A DNA stretch of 64,000 nt from NCBI RefSeq assembly GCF_900009135.1, contig NZ_LT797688.1, positions 430,205 through 494,204 of the forward strand, in the 5' to 3' direction. This DNA comes from Planktothrix sp. PCC 11201. GTDB lineage: Bacteria; Cyanobacteriota; Cyanobacteriia; Cyanobacteriales; Microcoleaceae. Within the stretch, counting starts at the first letter, position 1. Each line of letters opens with the position of its first letter. This document shows, in pieces, positions 1-11,700 of the stretch. Both the position numbers and the translations under genes were made by a program. The notes below the pieces were generated by a model. The model worked only from the letters and a program-made list of their open reading frames with translations, did not search any database and was not told the origin of the DNA.

Positions 1-48
1 GAGGGTTATACTGGATCTGAAATAGGAGTTCTGAAACCCAGTTTTGGC

Positions 49-444
49 TGTCATTGGAAGGATAATATTGCCGGAACTGGAAGGATAATATTGCCGTGAC
101 TGTAGCTGTAACATTCATTCTGAGGTTAAGTAGTCACCCGACATCTGCAACAGTTGGAAGCATAAGATTGCCGTTAACTAAAAATGGAACCATAAAGCTG
201 CCAAAAATTTAAGATTTTTTCAAAAGATGAAGAAGTAAGATTAAGTCAAGCACTCAAGCCAGTGCCAAGGAGACTTGGAGGTAAAAGCTTTACCTCAGTA
301 CCCAAGAAAAACAAGGCATTAGTTGTGAGTCGTATATTCGTGTGAGATGCTAGAGCATCTCCAATCCAATTGGAAGCATATATTTGCCGGAGTCAATTGG
401 AAGGATAAACTTGCCGAAACGGCAATATTATCCTTCCAATGACA
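49..444. mobile_element. 396-bp non-autonomous transposon (MITE-like) with TIRs and target duplication
   Basis: The element is bounded by perfect 25-bp inverted repeats at 49-73 and 420-444 that begin TGTCA. Both sides are flanked by the same 5 bases, TTGGC (44-48 and 445-449), as expected of a target-site duplication. Extra copies of the 20-bp core TTGGAAGGATAATATTGCCG, exact or with a few changes, lie inside the ends at 77-96, 154-173, 184-203 (poor), 370-389 and 397-416. It encodes no protein. Termini reading TGT...ACA, several short sites per end and a 5-bp duplication are known for transposons moved by TnsB/TniA-type DDE transposases (Tn7, Tn5053 and relatives); assignment to that group is inference. 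The insertion sits about 75 bp before the likely thioesterase start, so it may have displaced or supplied that gene's promoter. Confidence 0.82.
397..439. repeat. Inverted pair of 20-bp transposon-end repeats
   Basis: A direct copy of the 20-bp end repeat (397-416) faces the terminal inverted copy (420-439) across the bases AAA. This gives a near-perfect hairpin of almost 20 bp with two mismatched positions. It lies within the right end of the 49-444 element. It could act as a transposase-binding dyad or, in RNA, as a strong hairpin ahead of the thioesterase gene. Confidence 0.7.
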
Positions 445-519
445 TTGGCAATACTTTCAGACTATCTTGCCCCTGGTGACAGCTTCGCTATATCTACCCC
501 AATTTACGATATAAAACTT

Positions 520-1263
520 ATGACATCTAGTTGGATTATTAAGTATTATCCAAATCCTCAAGCATCTTTACGCCTTTTTTGCTTTCCTTATGCAGGTGCA
601 GGTGCTTCTATTTTTCGCAGTTGGTCTACTTATTTACCTCCAGATATTGAAGCTTGCGGCATCCAACTTCCAGGGCGAGAAAACCGATATAAAGAAAAGA
701 AATTTACTAATATATTTTCTTTAATTGACGCTCTTACAACAGCACTTTTACCTAATCTAGATCGCCCTTTTATGTTTTTTGGTCATAGTGTTGGCGCATT
801 GCTTAGTTTTGCAGTGGCGCGTCAACTTCGCAGACTACGATATCCTACTCCATTACACCTATTTATTTCTAGTTATTCCGCTCCACAACTTCCTAATTTA
901 GATTTACCGATCGCTAAACTTTCCGATACCGATCTTTTAGAAGAAATACGCCTTTACAATGGTACACCAAGTAACATTTTAGAAAATCAAGAATTTATAA
1001 ACTTCTACTTACCGATTCTGCGGGCAGATTTAACATTAAAGGAAAGTTATGTTTACCTACCTGAACCCCCTCTTAATTGTCCGATTTCTGCATTTGGAGG
1101 CATAAACGATCCTAAAATTAGCCGAGATTCTCTAGCTAGTTGGCAAGAGCAAACCAGTAAAAAATTTAACCTACAAATGTTTCCTGGAGATCATTTTTAC
1201 TTAAAAACTCAACAAGAGTCTTTGCTGAAAGCGATCGTCCTTGATTTAACCAAACAGAGTTAA
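520..1263 (+). CDS. Type II thioesterase (external, editing)
   Basis: An alpha/beta-hydrolase of the type II thioesterase family, which removes wrong or stalled acyl groups from carrier proteins of PKS/NRPS lines. The protein opens with the family's FCFPYAGAGA segment. It has the nucleophile motif GHSVGA (Ser90 from this start), an Asp in the GGINDP segment (about 197) and a His in GDHFYL (about 225), so the triad is complete. An in-frame ATG at 439 would add 27 residues, but it lies inside the transposon end (420-444) and the added residues do not belong to the family. The ATG at 520 gives the usual start and length (247 aa). It faces the P450 gene convergently. I infer that it services the trans-AT PKS of this cluster. 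Confidence 0.88.
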   Translation: MTSSWIIKYYPNPQASLRLFCFPYAGAGASIFRSWSTYLPPDIEACGIQLPGRENRYKEKKFTNIFSLIDALTTALLPNLDRPFMFFGHSVGALLSFAVARQLRRLRYPTPLHLFISSYSAPQLPNLDLPIAKLSDTDLLEEIRLYNGTPSNILENQEFINFYLPILRADLTLKESYVYLPEPPLNCPISAFGGINDPKISRDSLASWQEQTSKKFNLQMFPGDHFYLKTQQESLLKAIVLDLTKQS

Positions 1264-1344
1264 CCTTAAAGGCTTGCAAACAAGGTGAAGTTAAATTTTA
1301 TTTCTCTTTAGGGAGCGATCGCAAAACTTTTCAGTCTACTGAAA

Positions 1345-2721
1345 TTAGCGAAAACCCTTCAACACTAAAGGTACTCCATTTGAGGGTGCGATTACTGCAC
1401 TGCGACGTATTGGTTTAATAGGTTTATCATCAGCTAATTCTAAGTTGTATTTAGATACGATTGAAGCTATTACCAGTTTTATTTCTAGCATAGCCAAGGC
1501 GTGACCCAAACAAAGTCTCACACCGCCACCAAAAGGGAGAAATTCATAAGCAGTATATTGACGCTCCAAAAATCTTTCTGGTCTGAATTGTTTGGAATTT
1601 GGATACAAATCTTCTCGATGATGAATTGAATAAATGCTGGGAATAAATGTTGTCCCAGCTTTAAAAAAGCGACCCATTATTTCTACATCTTGTTTCGCAA
1701 ATCTCGCCAAAGCCACCTGTACTACCGGATAAATTCGCAGCGTTTCTTGACAAATAGCCGTTAAATATGGGAGACGAGATATTTCAATCGGATCGGGATT
1801 TTTACCTAAACTATCGATTTCTTGTAAGAGCTTTTCCTTGATCGAGGGATTTTTTGCCAGCCAGTAAAAAGCCCAAGCTAGAGCATTAGCAACAGTTTCA
1901 TGTCCAGCAGATAACAAAGTAATTAATTCATCTTTTAACTGTTCATCACTCATTACCTGACCCTCTGAGTCAGTTGCACATAGCATTAAACTTAAGATGT
2001 CATTGCCACGTTTTTGGGGATGAGTGCGTTTATCTTCTATTTCCGCTTGGAATAAGTCGTAAATTTTTTGTTTTGCCCTGATAAAGTTGCCCCAAGGACT
2101 CCAAGATCCTAAGTCTACTTGCAGAGGTTTCAAGAATATAAAACTCAAGCGCGTTGGAGAAGAGGTAAGTTCTAACCAATGAGCTATGGCGGATCTAAGT
2201 TGGTCGCATTTTTCCCCTTCACTAAATCCAAACACTACTTGCATAATTACCTTCAGAGTAATCTCTTGAGTAACTTCTGTACCAATAAAATGTTCATTTA
2301 TTTTCCAAAAAGAAGCTACTTTTTCAGTTATTTCACAGATTGACTTAGCGTATGATTTTACTTTATCTCCATGAAAAGGCGGCATAAGTAATTTACGTTC
2401 TCTTTCGTGACGAGGGCCGTCCATTAAGATTAAGGAATTATCTCCCATAATCAGACGACCCCCTCCATTGTTGTTTATACGCGCAGCATCAAAACATTGA
2501 GCATCAGCAGCGAAAATCTCTTTAATCCCTTGAGGATGCGCTATGAATACGAATGGAGGAAATCCTAATAGCTTTATAGTAAAGATATCGCCGTATTTAT
2601 CAGTGCATTCTTCTAGATATTCAAAAGGTCGAGAAATCCAATTGAGCATCTGAAACAATGCAGGAGCTTTAGGTCCGTCTGGTAATTGATTTTCACTAAA
2701 AGACATTCTTGGTGAGACCAT
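1345..2721 (-). CDS. Cytochrome P450 (CYP110-like)
   Basis: A 458-aa soluble bacterial P450. It has the I-helix motif AGHET (272-276), the K-helix E326-T-L-R329, a PERF segment (381-384) and the heme loop FGGGVRLCLG with the thiolate ligand Cys404. The N-terminal LPDGPKAPALFQMLNWI resembles cyanobacterial CYP110-type enzymes. A second ATG at 2706 is an equally plausible start; neither has a convincing ribosome-binding site. The gene lies 64 bp downstream of the thioesterase-bearing PKS on the same strand, so it is probably the last gene of that operon. It is a candidate for a late oxidation (hydroxylation or epoxidation) of the macrolide; which carbon is unknown. Confidence 0.9.
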   Translation of the reverse strand: MVSPRMSFSENQLPDGPKAPALFQMLNWISRPFEYLEECTDKYGDIFTIKLLGFPPFVFIAHPQGIKEIFAADAQCFDAARINNNGGGRLIMGDNSLILMDGPRHERERKLLMPPFHGDKVKSYAKSICEITEKVASFWKINEHFIGTEVTQEITLKVIMQVVFGFSEGEKCDQLRSAIAHWLELTSSPTRLSFIFLKPLQVDLGSWSPWGNFIRAKQKIYDLFQAEIEDKRTHPQKRGNDILSLMLCATDSEGQVMSDEQLKDELITLLSAGHETVANALAWAFYWLAKNPSIKEKLLQEIDSLGKNPDPIEISRLPYLTAICQETLRIYPVVQVALARFAKQDVEIMGRFFKAGTTFIPSIYSIHHREDLYPNSKQFRPERFLERQYTAYEFLPFGGGVRLCLGHALAMLEIKLVIASIVSKYNLELADDKPIKPIRRSAVIAPSNGVPLVLKGFR

Positions 2722-2785
2722 ATTGAATTATTGGGTATTATTTTTAAGTAAAACCTGTATGAATTAATGTATCAGAAAATTGTTT

Positions 2786-5700
2786 TTAAGAATACAGACT
2801 TTCACAAAATTTAATAATCATCTGGCGTGACTTATCTTCCGAGAGCATTGTCATGTGACTGGACGAATCAACATCAATAATTTGCATATTCGGCAAGTTG
2901 TTTTTCCACTGTTGCGAAGCAGCTAAATGATTGCTTGTGGCAAATTTTTCTCTGTCCTCTGGTGTCGCAAAATAATAGGGAACTCGATCGCCCAACATCG
3001 ATCCGTTTTTGTTGCGGAAATAATAGCAGTTGACCGCATCAGGATTAGGCAACAACATAAAAGTAAAGGGATCGGTTTGATAAAATTCATCTAGGCTTGT
3101 TGCCTGTTCGAGATCGGCACGTATTTCCGTTTCTGTTTTCACCAACCCTCGTTGTTTAGCTAAGGCAATCAATTGAGTTAAATATTCCTCGTCACTTAAA
3201 CTTGAATCCAATTCATCTGAATTAATTAGCATTTTCTGCACAGTTTCTTCTGATTCTTGCCATGCAGATAAGGTCAAAGCCCGGTTCAAGGCAATCAAAT
3301 ACTTTGTTTTGTGCGAGTATTGATCCATCTCACCAGGCTTATATTGTAATGTATCTACCATTACAATACTCTCAACTCTCTCTCCGAGTTCCTGTAATTG
3401 ACGGGTTGCTTCATAAGCAAACATCCCACCCAGAGAATAGCCACCAAAATCATAAGGGCCTTCTGGTTGCACAGATTGTATTGCCTCAAGGTAACGCTTC
3501 ACCATAGATTTTATCTGAGAAGTAATCTGGGTTTTGTTTATCCAACTCCAGGGCTGAATGCCATAGAAGGGACGCTGACTTTTTTCAGCTACAGGCTCGT
3601 AAACCTTAACACCTGCGATACCATGAAACCAAAATACAGGTCTTCCCTTGGTACTCGAATTAAGCTGAATTAACTCTGGGAAAGAAGCGTTATTTGATGA
3701 GGAAAAGCCTACTAGTTGATGATTCACCTTTTCTGGCTCAATTTGTGATCTATCTCTTGACGATTTCAAATAGATCAGGATTTCCTGCATTGTTCGGCAT
3801 TCTAGCAACTGCCCTAAGTTAATCTTACTATCGATATTAGATTTTATTTGCTGGAAAATTTGCAGAAACATAACAGAATCAACCCCATATTGAACTAGTG
3901 AGGTATTGAGATTGATTTCTTCTGCCTTTAGCCCTATTGTGAGAAGCATAATATCCCTAAGTGCTATTTCTATGTTTTTGCTAGAAATACTTAGATTATT
4001 AACGCTTTGAGAAATTGGCTCTATTTGATCTTTGGGTTCAACTTGAGATGTAATTTTCATCTCAGGGTTAGCCTCAACCCAGCAGCGTCGCTTGATAAAG
4101 GGATAGGTTGGCAGAGAAATAATAGAAGCTTGACCTTTTTTATGCAGTAATGGCCAGGGAATTTTACCTCCGTTAACCCAGTAAAGTGCGATCTTTTCCA
4201 GATCATTTTCTGCAAAAAGCACTTTCACCATTGCTTCTCCAGATTTACCAGAAATTAAATGCTTGATTTCTGAATGTTCTGCCTCCAAATTGCCGATATA
4301 TATTGGAATAGATGTATCGATCGCAACATTTTGTTCTAAGCAATTCAAAGCTTCCTTGATTCCCTGGATCAATTCTTCTTGATTATTAACCAAAATCGCA
4401 ATTCGATGGGTCATTGCCATACGTCCTACTTGAAGAGTATAAGCCATATTCTTCAAGGAAAGTTGTTTATTAGATTGCACAAAATCGCTCATTTGTTGCA
4501 GCATAGCCTGAAGACGATCTCGACTTTTAGCAGAGAAAACCATTAACTCACGATCGGTTGAAAAATCCACATCAGATCTGACTAGGTTCTTATTTGAAGA
4601 AGGAATATATTCTTCGATAATTAAATGTGCATTGGAACCCCCAGCACCAAAGGAACTGACTGTTGCACGTCGAGGAAACTCCTGCTCCTGACCATTAATA
4701 TTTAATACTGGACGTTGCCAATGTTGAAGTTTTTGTTGCAGATAAAAAGGCGAATCATCGAAGCTTAAATTCGGATTCAGCAATTCTGCATTGATCGATG
4801 GTACAAGCTGTTGGTGCTGAAGCTGTAAAATAACTTTTGTCAGTTGGGATATTCCCGAAGCCGCCTCTGCATGACCAATATTTGACTTTACCGAACCGAT
4901 CGCACAAAAACCTCGATCCTTAGTAAATTTTTGAAAGGCTTTATTGAGCGCACTTACTTCGATTGGATCTCCCAAAGGAGAGCCATTAGCTGCGGCTTCA
5001 ACATAACTAATAGTGCGTGGATCGATGCCAGATTTACGGAAGTTATCTTCAATTAATTGAGCTTGAGCATTCGGGGAAGGTACATGAAAACCGTGAGTAT
5101 GTCCGCTATGATTTGTATTAATAGATTTAATGACGGCTAAAATAGAATCTCCATCTGCAATCGCCTTAGCTAAGGGCTTTAATAATACTGCACCAACACC
5201 TTCTGCGGGAACATAACCATCACCCTCACCAAAGCTTTTGCTGGTGTTTTGTCGGCTAATCATTTGGCTTAAGCTTAAGCCAATATATTTGTTGGGATGA
5301 ATCGAAAGATTTACACCTCCAGCGATCGCCATTTGGCATTCACCTTTAAGCAGAGTATCACAAGCTAACTGTATCGCAATTAACGAAGAAGAACACATCG
5401 TATCAATTGCCATACTAGGCCCATGAAAATCAAAGAAGTAAGATACACGATTAGCGATCGCACTATAGGAAGATAAGGAAAGGATTGACTCTTGTACGGG
5501 GTCAGAAGCTAAAGCCTGATATTGTTGATACATAGCTCCCACATAAACCCCCACTTTATTCTCGTGTCGCTCTTCTATTCTTTCTGGTGTATACCCCGAA
5601 CGTTCCAGCAAATCCCAGACTGTTTCTAGGAAAAGGCGATCGTTAGGGTTCATCAACTGCGCTTCACGAGGAGAAATATTGAAAAACAGGGGATCAAATT

Positions 5701-8700
5701 TGTCCACATCAGCCAAGAAACCGCCCCATTTGCTATATGTTTTACTCGAAGAAGGTTCAAGATCGAAATACAAATTGTAATCCCAGCGACTCTTGGGAAT
5801 TTCAGTAATACAGTTTTTACCTTGAGATAAAATTTCCCAGAATGTTTCCAAATTTGGAGACAAGGGATAACGCCCAGAAACACCGATAATAGCAATATCC
5901 TGAGATTGCGTCACAGGTAATGGCGATAACTGTTGTTCAGGAGCTAAAAAGCGAGATTGTTCATTTATCTTCTGACTGGCTTCATTAACAGAAACTAAGG
6001 GATGATTTACAAATGCTTCTGTTCGATCAAAACCAAGGGCTATCTTCAGTTTTTCTTTATGAGACGCGACAAAATACTGGGTTATTTCCTCAATCGTTGG
6101 ATACTCAAAAAACAGAGTTTTCGATAAAGAACCAAAAACTTTTTCCAACTGATTAGTTAATTGCATAATCACAACAGAATCAATGCCATAAATCTCTAAC
6201 GATTCATCGGGTTGAATTCGATGGGCAGGTATCTTTAATATAGAAGAGATGAGATTTTTAAAATAATGAATTGACCTAGCCACAAAATCATTTTCATTAA
6301 TGTCTGTGTCTTGAATTTCCATTTGAGATGGCAGTGATGATGGACGTACCTGCTGTGATTTTTGTAGGCGTGACCTATCTCCTGTTAAAACCATAAATTG
6401 GCTCTGCCCTGAGAAAATACCTTGAATCAGAACTTGAATTCCAATTTCTGTCTGCATTGGTACAAGTCCCAAATTTTGCAGAAGGGTTTTTTCATGCTCT
6501 GGATTGATTTGCATACCACCTTCTTTCCACAGTGGCCAATTAATAGAAAGCGTTTGTCCGAAGCGTTCTTTTGCCGCAACCAAATCATTACGGTAATGAG
6601 CATAAGCATCCATAAACGCATTTGCACAAGCATAATCTACCTGTCCCACATTGCCATTACTGCCCGCCAAAGAGGAAAATAAAATAAAGAAATCGAGATT
6701 TAAATCTTTAGTCGCTTCATCTAAATGAATCACACCATCAACTTTAGGTGCAAGCACTGATTGAAACTCTTGCGTTGTTTTTTTGATAATAAAATTATCC
6801 CGAATAATCCCAGCGATATGCAAAATACCCCTAAGCGATCCGATGTTGTTTTCGATGTCTTTAATTAAGTTTTTTACTTCTTGTTTCTGACTGACATCAA
6901 TCTGACGATAGCTAACTTTAGCTCCCAAAGATTCTAGTTCTTTAAGTTGCTTAAGTCGGCGCTCATCTAAGGCAGATATCCCTGTCAGAATCAGAGAAAC
7001 TTGCTTAGTTTGTTGTGCAATATGTTTTGCAAAGATAAATCCAAGTCCGCCAAGTCCGCCTGTAATTAAATAAACACCACCTTCCTGCCAGGGAATTTGA
7101 ATCACCTGTTCTAAAGGTGAAAGTTCTTGCCAGGAAATAATGTAGCGTTTTTCGTATTGATAGCGAATAAAAGTATCTTCAGGGCAATGACTGTTTCGTT
7201 GAATTTTATCAATCAGACTTGACTGAGTTTCATTGGATTCTACAACGATAAGTTGTCCCAGAATCGCTGGGTTTTCTAAGTGAGCAGTTTTGAGCAATCC
7301 AGTAAGCGCACTAAATAGATACGTTGCTCCAGAAGAAGGTATGACAATCTGGATCAACGTTGCTCCTGTGCTTTTTTCTTTGAATACCGCTTTTACTCGC
7401 TCAAAGACTTGAATTGTAATTTCTTGAAAGCGTTCTGCCAGTGTTTTTGCTTGAGTTGTCAAATGAATACAGACAGCACCTTCAATTTGAGATGTAATTG
7501 ATCGACCGCCAAACCATTCTATTTCACATAAAATTACAATGCGTTGAGCATATTTAGATCTTTTGTCTTCGGTTAATGCTTTTTCTTGCCAAACTGGAAA
7601 GCCTATCCAAGTTGTAATCGATTTGCTTTCTTCTATCGCCAGAGTACGAGGAGAAAATCCTTTAATCCGAACGCAAATATTACCGCTTTCATCACACAGA
7701 TCGATGTCAATTTTGGTTAGGCTATAATTTGAGCTTTGTCTGTTGGCGGAATTGCGATCGCAATAGCGTATCCAAGCCCACATCGTTTCTTGACATTTTC
7801 TCATGATTTCCAGCCTGTCTAACCCAAAGGGAACTGAAATCTGCCCAGACTCAAATGCAGGTTGTCCAACCGTTAATCCAATACAAGCTTGAAAGGCTGA
7901 ATCTATAATACTGGGGTGAAGAACAAATTCACTATTAGTATCAGTAACAACAGCAGGTAACTTGAGTTTTGCTAAAACTTCGCAACCACTGATTTGGCTA
8001 GGACTAACATAGATATCTTCTATGCTTTGTTGACCATGACCATATTCAATCCCCATTGTTTTAAAGGCATCATAACATTGCTGTTTGGAGAATTTTTTCT
8101 GATTGATCTTCTCTTGCAAGGCTGATAGATCCAAAGCAGCAACTTCGCCAATCTTACTGAAAGTTACAACACCTTGACTATGGACAATAACTTCATTTTC
8201 TGTGGCTGTGTTTGAATAGACTTGATAACCAATCTCTGCAAAACTAACGTCGCCGTTATTGTTAACGCTAGTATTTTTTCCCTGAGTATCTTCAAAGGTA
8301 ACAGGAAAAATCTTGATATGAATGGTTTGGGTTTGACTATTGCAGGTAAAGGGCTTTGCCCAAATAATGTTTTTAAGTTGAATATAAGTTTTTTCTACGT
8401 TTGTTGAGCAGTTTGGTAACGCTAACTCTCCTGCTACTCGTGCCATTTCCAGATAGGCGACACCGGGTAAAACTTTTTCCCCATTGATCAGATGATCTGC
8501 CAGAAAAAACTCCTGTCCGCTAAATGTTGAAGTAAAACGTTGTTCTGCGAGATTGGAGGTGTTTTTATGGACTAAGGGATGAATCTTTTCTTGATTTTGA
8601 TGATTGATTGCTAAAGAGGTATAAGGGGGTAATAAGTCGATCGCTTTTGCCCAATAGCGTTCCCGTGCAAAAGGATAGGTTGGCAAGTGAAGGCGAGGCG

Positions 8701-11700
8701 GTTTCTGTTCGCCATATAACTTATTCCAGTCAAAAACAAAGCCTTTGACCCAAAGTTCTAAAATTTTGCCATACTTACGTTTGTGAATCCAAGTATCAAT
8801 AGTTTCTGTGAAATCTTCATCACTGGCAAGTATAGATATAGCATCCTTATTGCGTTTTACCTGGCCCCGATAGAGGTCTTCAATATCGCTTCGTCCGTCC
8901 AAAAAGCCCTGGAGTTTTTCGCTTAGTTCAGCAAGGGAGGCTACAATCAGTCCCAGACGCTCTTCCATTGCTTCGCGTCCAACCTGGAGAGTATAAGCGA
9001 TCGCTTGCATCTGTGCTGTTTGTGTCTTACCCCGATCTGCCACACTACAATCTCTTGCGTAAGAACACAATTTTTTGACAACTTCCCGAAGTCGGTCTTC
9101 ATCTTTGGCAGAAACAACAATCAAGCAATCGCTTTTTACTTCTTCTTCATCAGCACGATTCGCCAGATCCATTTCCTCATCATTAATATATTCTTGAACA
9201 ATAACATGAGCATTAGCACCACCAGCACCAAAAGATGATATACCAGCAATTCGCGGAAAAACCCTAGTTTCTCCCTTAATTTTCAGCACTGGTCTTTCCC
9301 AAGGTTCGAGTATTTGCTGTACAAAAAAAGGCGTTTCAGCAAAATTGATATTGGGGTTTAGCTGCCGTGAATGCAAAGAAGGCACTAATTGGCGATACTT
9401 TAGTTGTAGTAAGACTTTGGTTAAACCAGCAATACCTGCGGCGCTTTCGGTATGACCGATATTCGATTTAACTGAACCTATGGCACAGAATTGCTTATCT
9501 TCAGTGTAACCAAAGGCTTTACTCAAACCAGTAATTTCGATCGGATCGCCTAACGCCGTACCCGTACCATGAGCTTCTAGATAACTGATAGTTCTAGGGT
9601 TAACTCCTGATCGAGTTAAGGCTTCCTGAATCAACTGAGATTGTGCGATTGGATTAGGCACAGTATAACCATTAGTCTTTCCCCCCGCATTGATCGCACT
9701 GCCTTTGATAACAGCGTAGATAGCGTCCCCATCTTGCTTTGCCTTCGCCAAGGGTTTTAACACTACTGCACCCACGCCTTCTCCATCGACAAATCCATCA
9801 GCATTATCGCCAAAAGGCTTACACTCGTTAGTTAAAGAAAGCATCATCATCGCACTGAGGCTCAAATACTGAATTGGGTCGAGAATCAAGTTCACACCAC
9901 CGACAATGGCGCATTCACTTGTACCACTATGCAAGCTCTCTACTGCTAAATGTAGGGCTGTTAGGGAAGATGAGCAAGCTGTATCCACCGACAAGCTGGG
10001 GCCTTGAAAGTTAAACAAGTAGGAAACCCGATTAGCCATCGACCAGTCGCTAGGCTGAAGTGGGTAAGTGCTATTCATTACGCCAACAAAAACCCCTACT
10101 TTGCGGCTGTCACAGAGGCTTGCAGGTGTATAGCCTGCGTCTTCAATGCAGTTATAAGCGCACTCCAAAAATAATCTTTCTTGCGGATCCATGCGTTCAG
10201 CTTCTCTCGCTGATAATTGGAAAAATAGAGGGTCAAATTCGTCTACATCGTCAATAAAGCCTCCCCAGCGAGTATAGAGTTTTCCTTCTTTACCTTTTTC
10301 TGGATCAAAATATTGCTTCCAGTCCCATCGTTCTTGAGGTATTTCGCTGATGCAGTTTTTCCCTGCTTTTAAGTTCTGCCAAAATTCATCAATGTTTTTG
10401 GCTTGGGGGTAACGTCCGCTCAATCCAATAATGGCGATGTCTTGATTGGATCGCGATCGATTTTCTGGTGATTCAGTTAGGGCCAATTGTCGCGCAGTTC
10501 TTAAATTCGGTTTCAGTAAAGGTCGCTTTTCCCCATTTGTTTCTCTGGTGGTTTGGGATATTTCCAATGTTGTACTTTTGGCGATCGCTGTTTCAGAAAT
10601 TACTTCCCTTTCCAACCCCAGCAAGGCTATAAATTCCTCTGACTGGCTTTCAAGTAAATAATCGACAACACCATCAATTGTTTGTACTTCAAAAAATAAT
10701 GTGTTGCTGATATTTTTAAATGCTTTGCGTAAGGTACTGGTCAATTGGATCACCAAAATTGAATCCAGTCCATAAACTTCCAATGGTTGGGTAGAATCTA
10801 TCTGGCTAATTGAAAGTTGCAGTGTAGAAGCAACTAGCTTTTTGATGTAAAGTTTAGCTTTCTCTTTTAGGGTTTCGGTATTTGCGATCGGTTTAATTGT
10901 CACATTAGAGCTAGATAATGATTGTCCCTGTTGGATTTCTTTTTTCTTTACTTCTATCCTTGGCCTCGTAGGTGCTGATGGTGTTAACAGTGAAGTCTGG
11001 AGATGATTTTTTTGTCTAACAACACCATCGCTTTCTGCAAAAATAATCTGTTGACCAAAATCACCTCCAGATTTTGCGGCAAATAACGCCGGAAAAGTAA
11101 CGGAACTAAAGCCTTCTTCTGTCAAAACTTTAGCCCAACTAATCGGACTTAATGCCGGACTACCAGTGATTCGCAAAGCCGCATCTTCATACAGCCACCA
11201 ACCTGCCAATAAACCGAAAGTTAAATGGGAAAACAAGGATTTATTACTTATTTCATTCAAAAAGATCAAGCCATGTTTGCGTAAGATTGCCTTGGCATTA
11301 CGTAGGGTATTGCGAATATTTTTGGTGGCGTGTAATACATTAGCTGCAATTACTAAATCGTAGTGATTAGGCTGTATTCCCTGTTCAGCTAGAGGTTTTT
11401 CTACGTCAAAGATTTGCGTTATAATATATGGATATGTGGGGGCATATTCCCGTTGGGCGTGCTGTAAAAAGGCTTGAGAAATATCTGTATAACAATACTC
11501 GGCAATGTTATTTTGAAATGGGCGAAGTTGCGCCAGTAATCCAGCACTTGTTCCACCTGTTCCAGCACCAATTTCCAATATGCGGATTTGTGCGGTAGGG
11601 TCTTGCGCTAATCGTAATTGAATATAAGCCACCACACTATTTTGAAGAATTCGATTATAAAAATCAGCAACTACGTTACCTTTATAAACATCTTCTAAAA

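Noticed and set aside
54-439. Possible CRISPR-like array of 20-bp repeats
   Set aside because: The repeats are irregularly spaced, partly inverted, and coincide with transposon ends and a target duplication.
439-519. Upstream ATG extension of the thioesterase gene
   Set aside because: It lies in the transposon inverted repeat and adds 27 residues that do not belong to the family; the ATG at 520 gives the normal start.
1315-1322. GCGATCGC octamer as a possible operator
   Set aside because: This is the HIP1 repeat, found throughout the window and genome-wide in many cyanobacteria.
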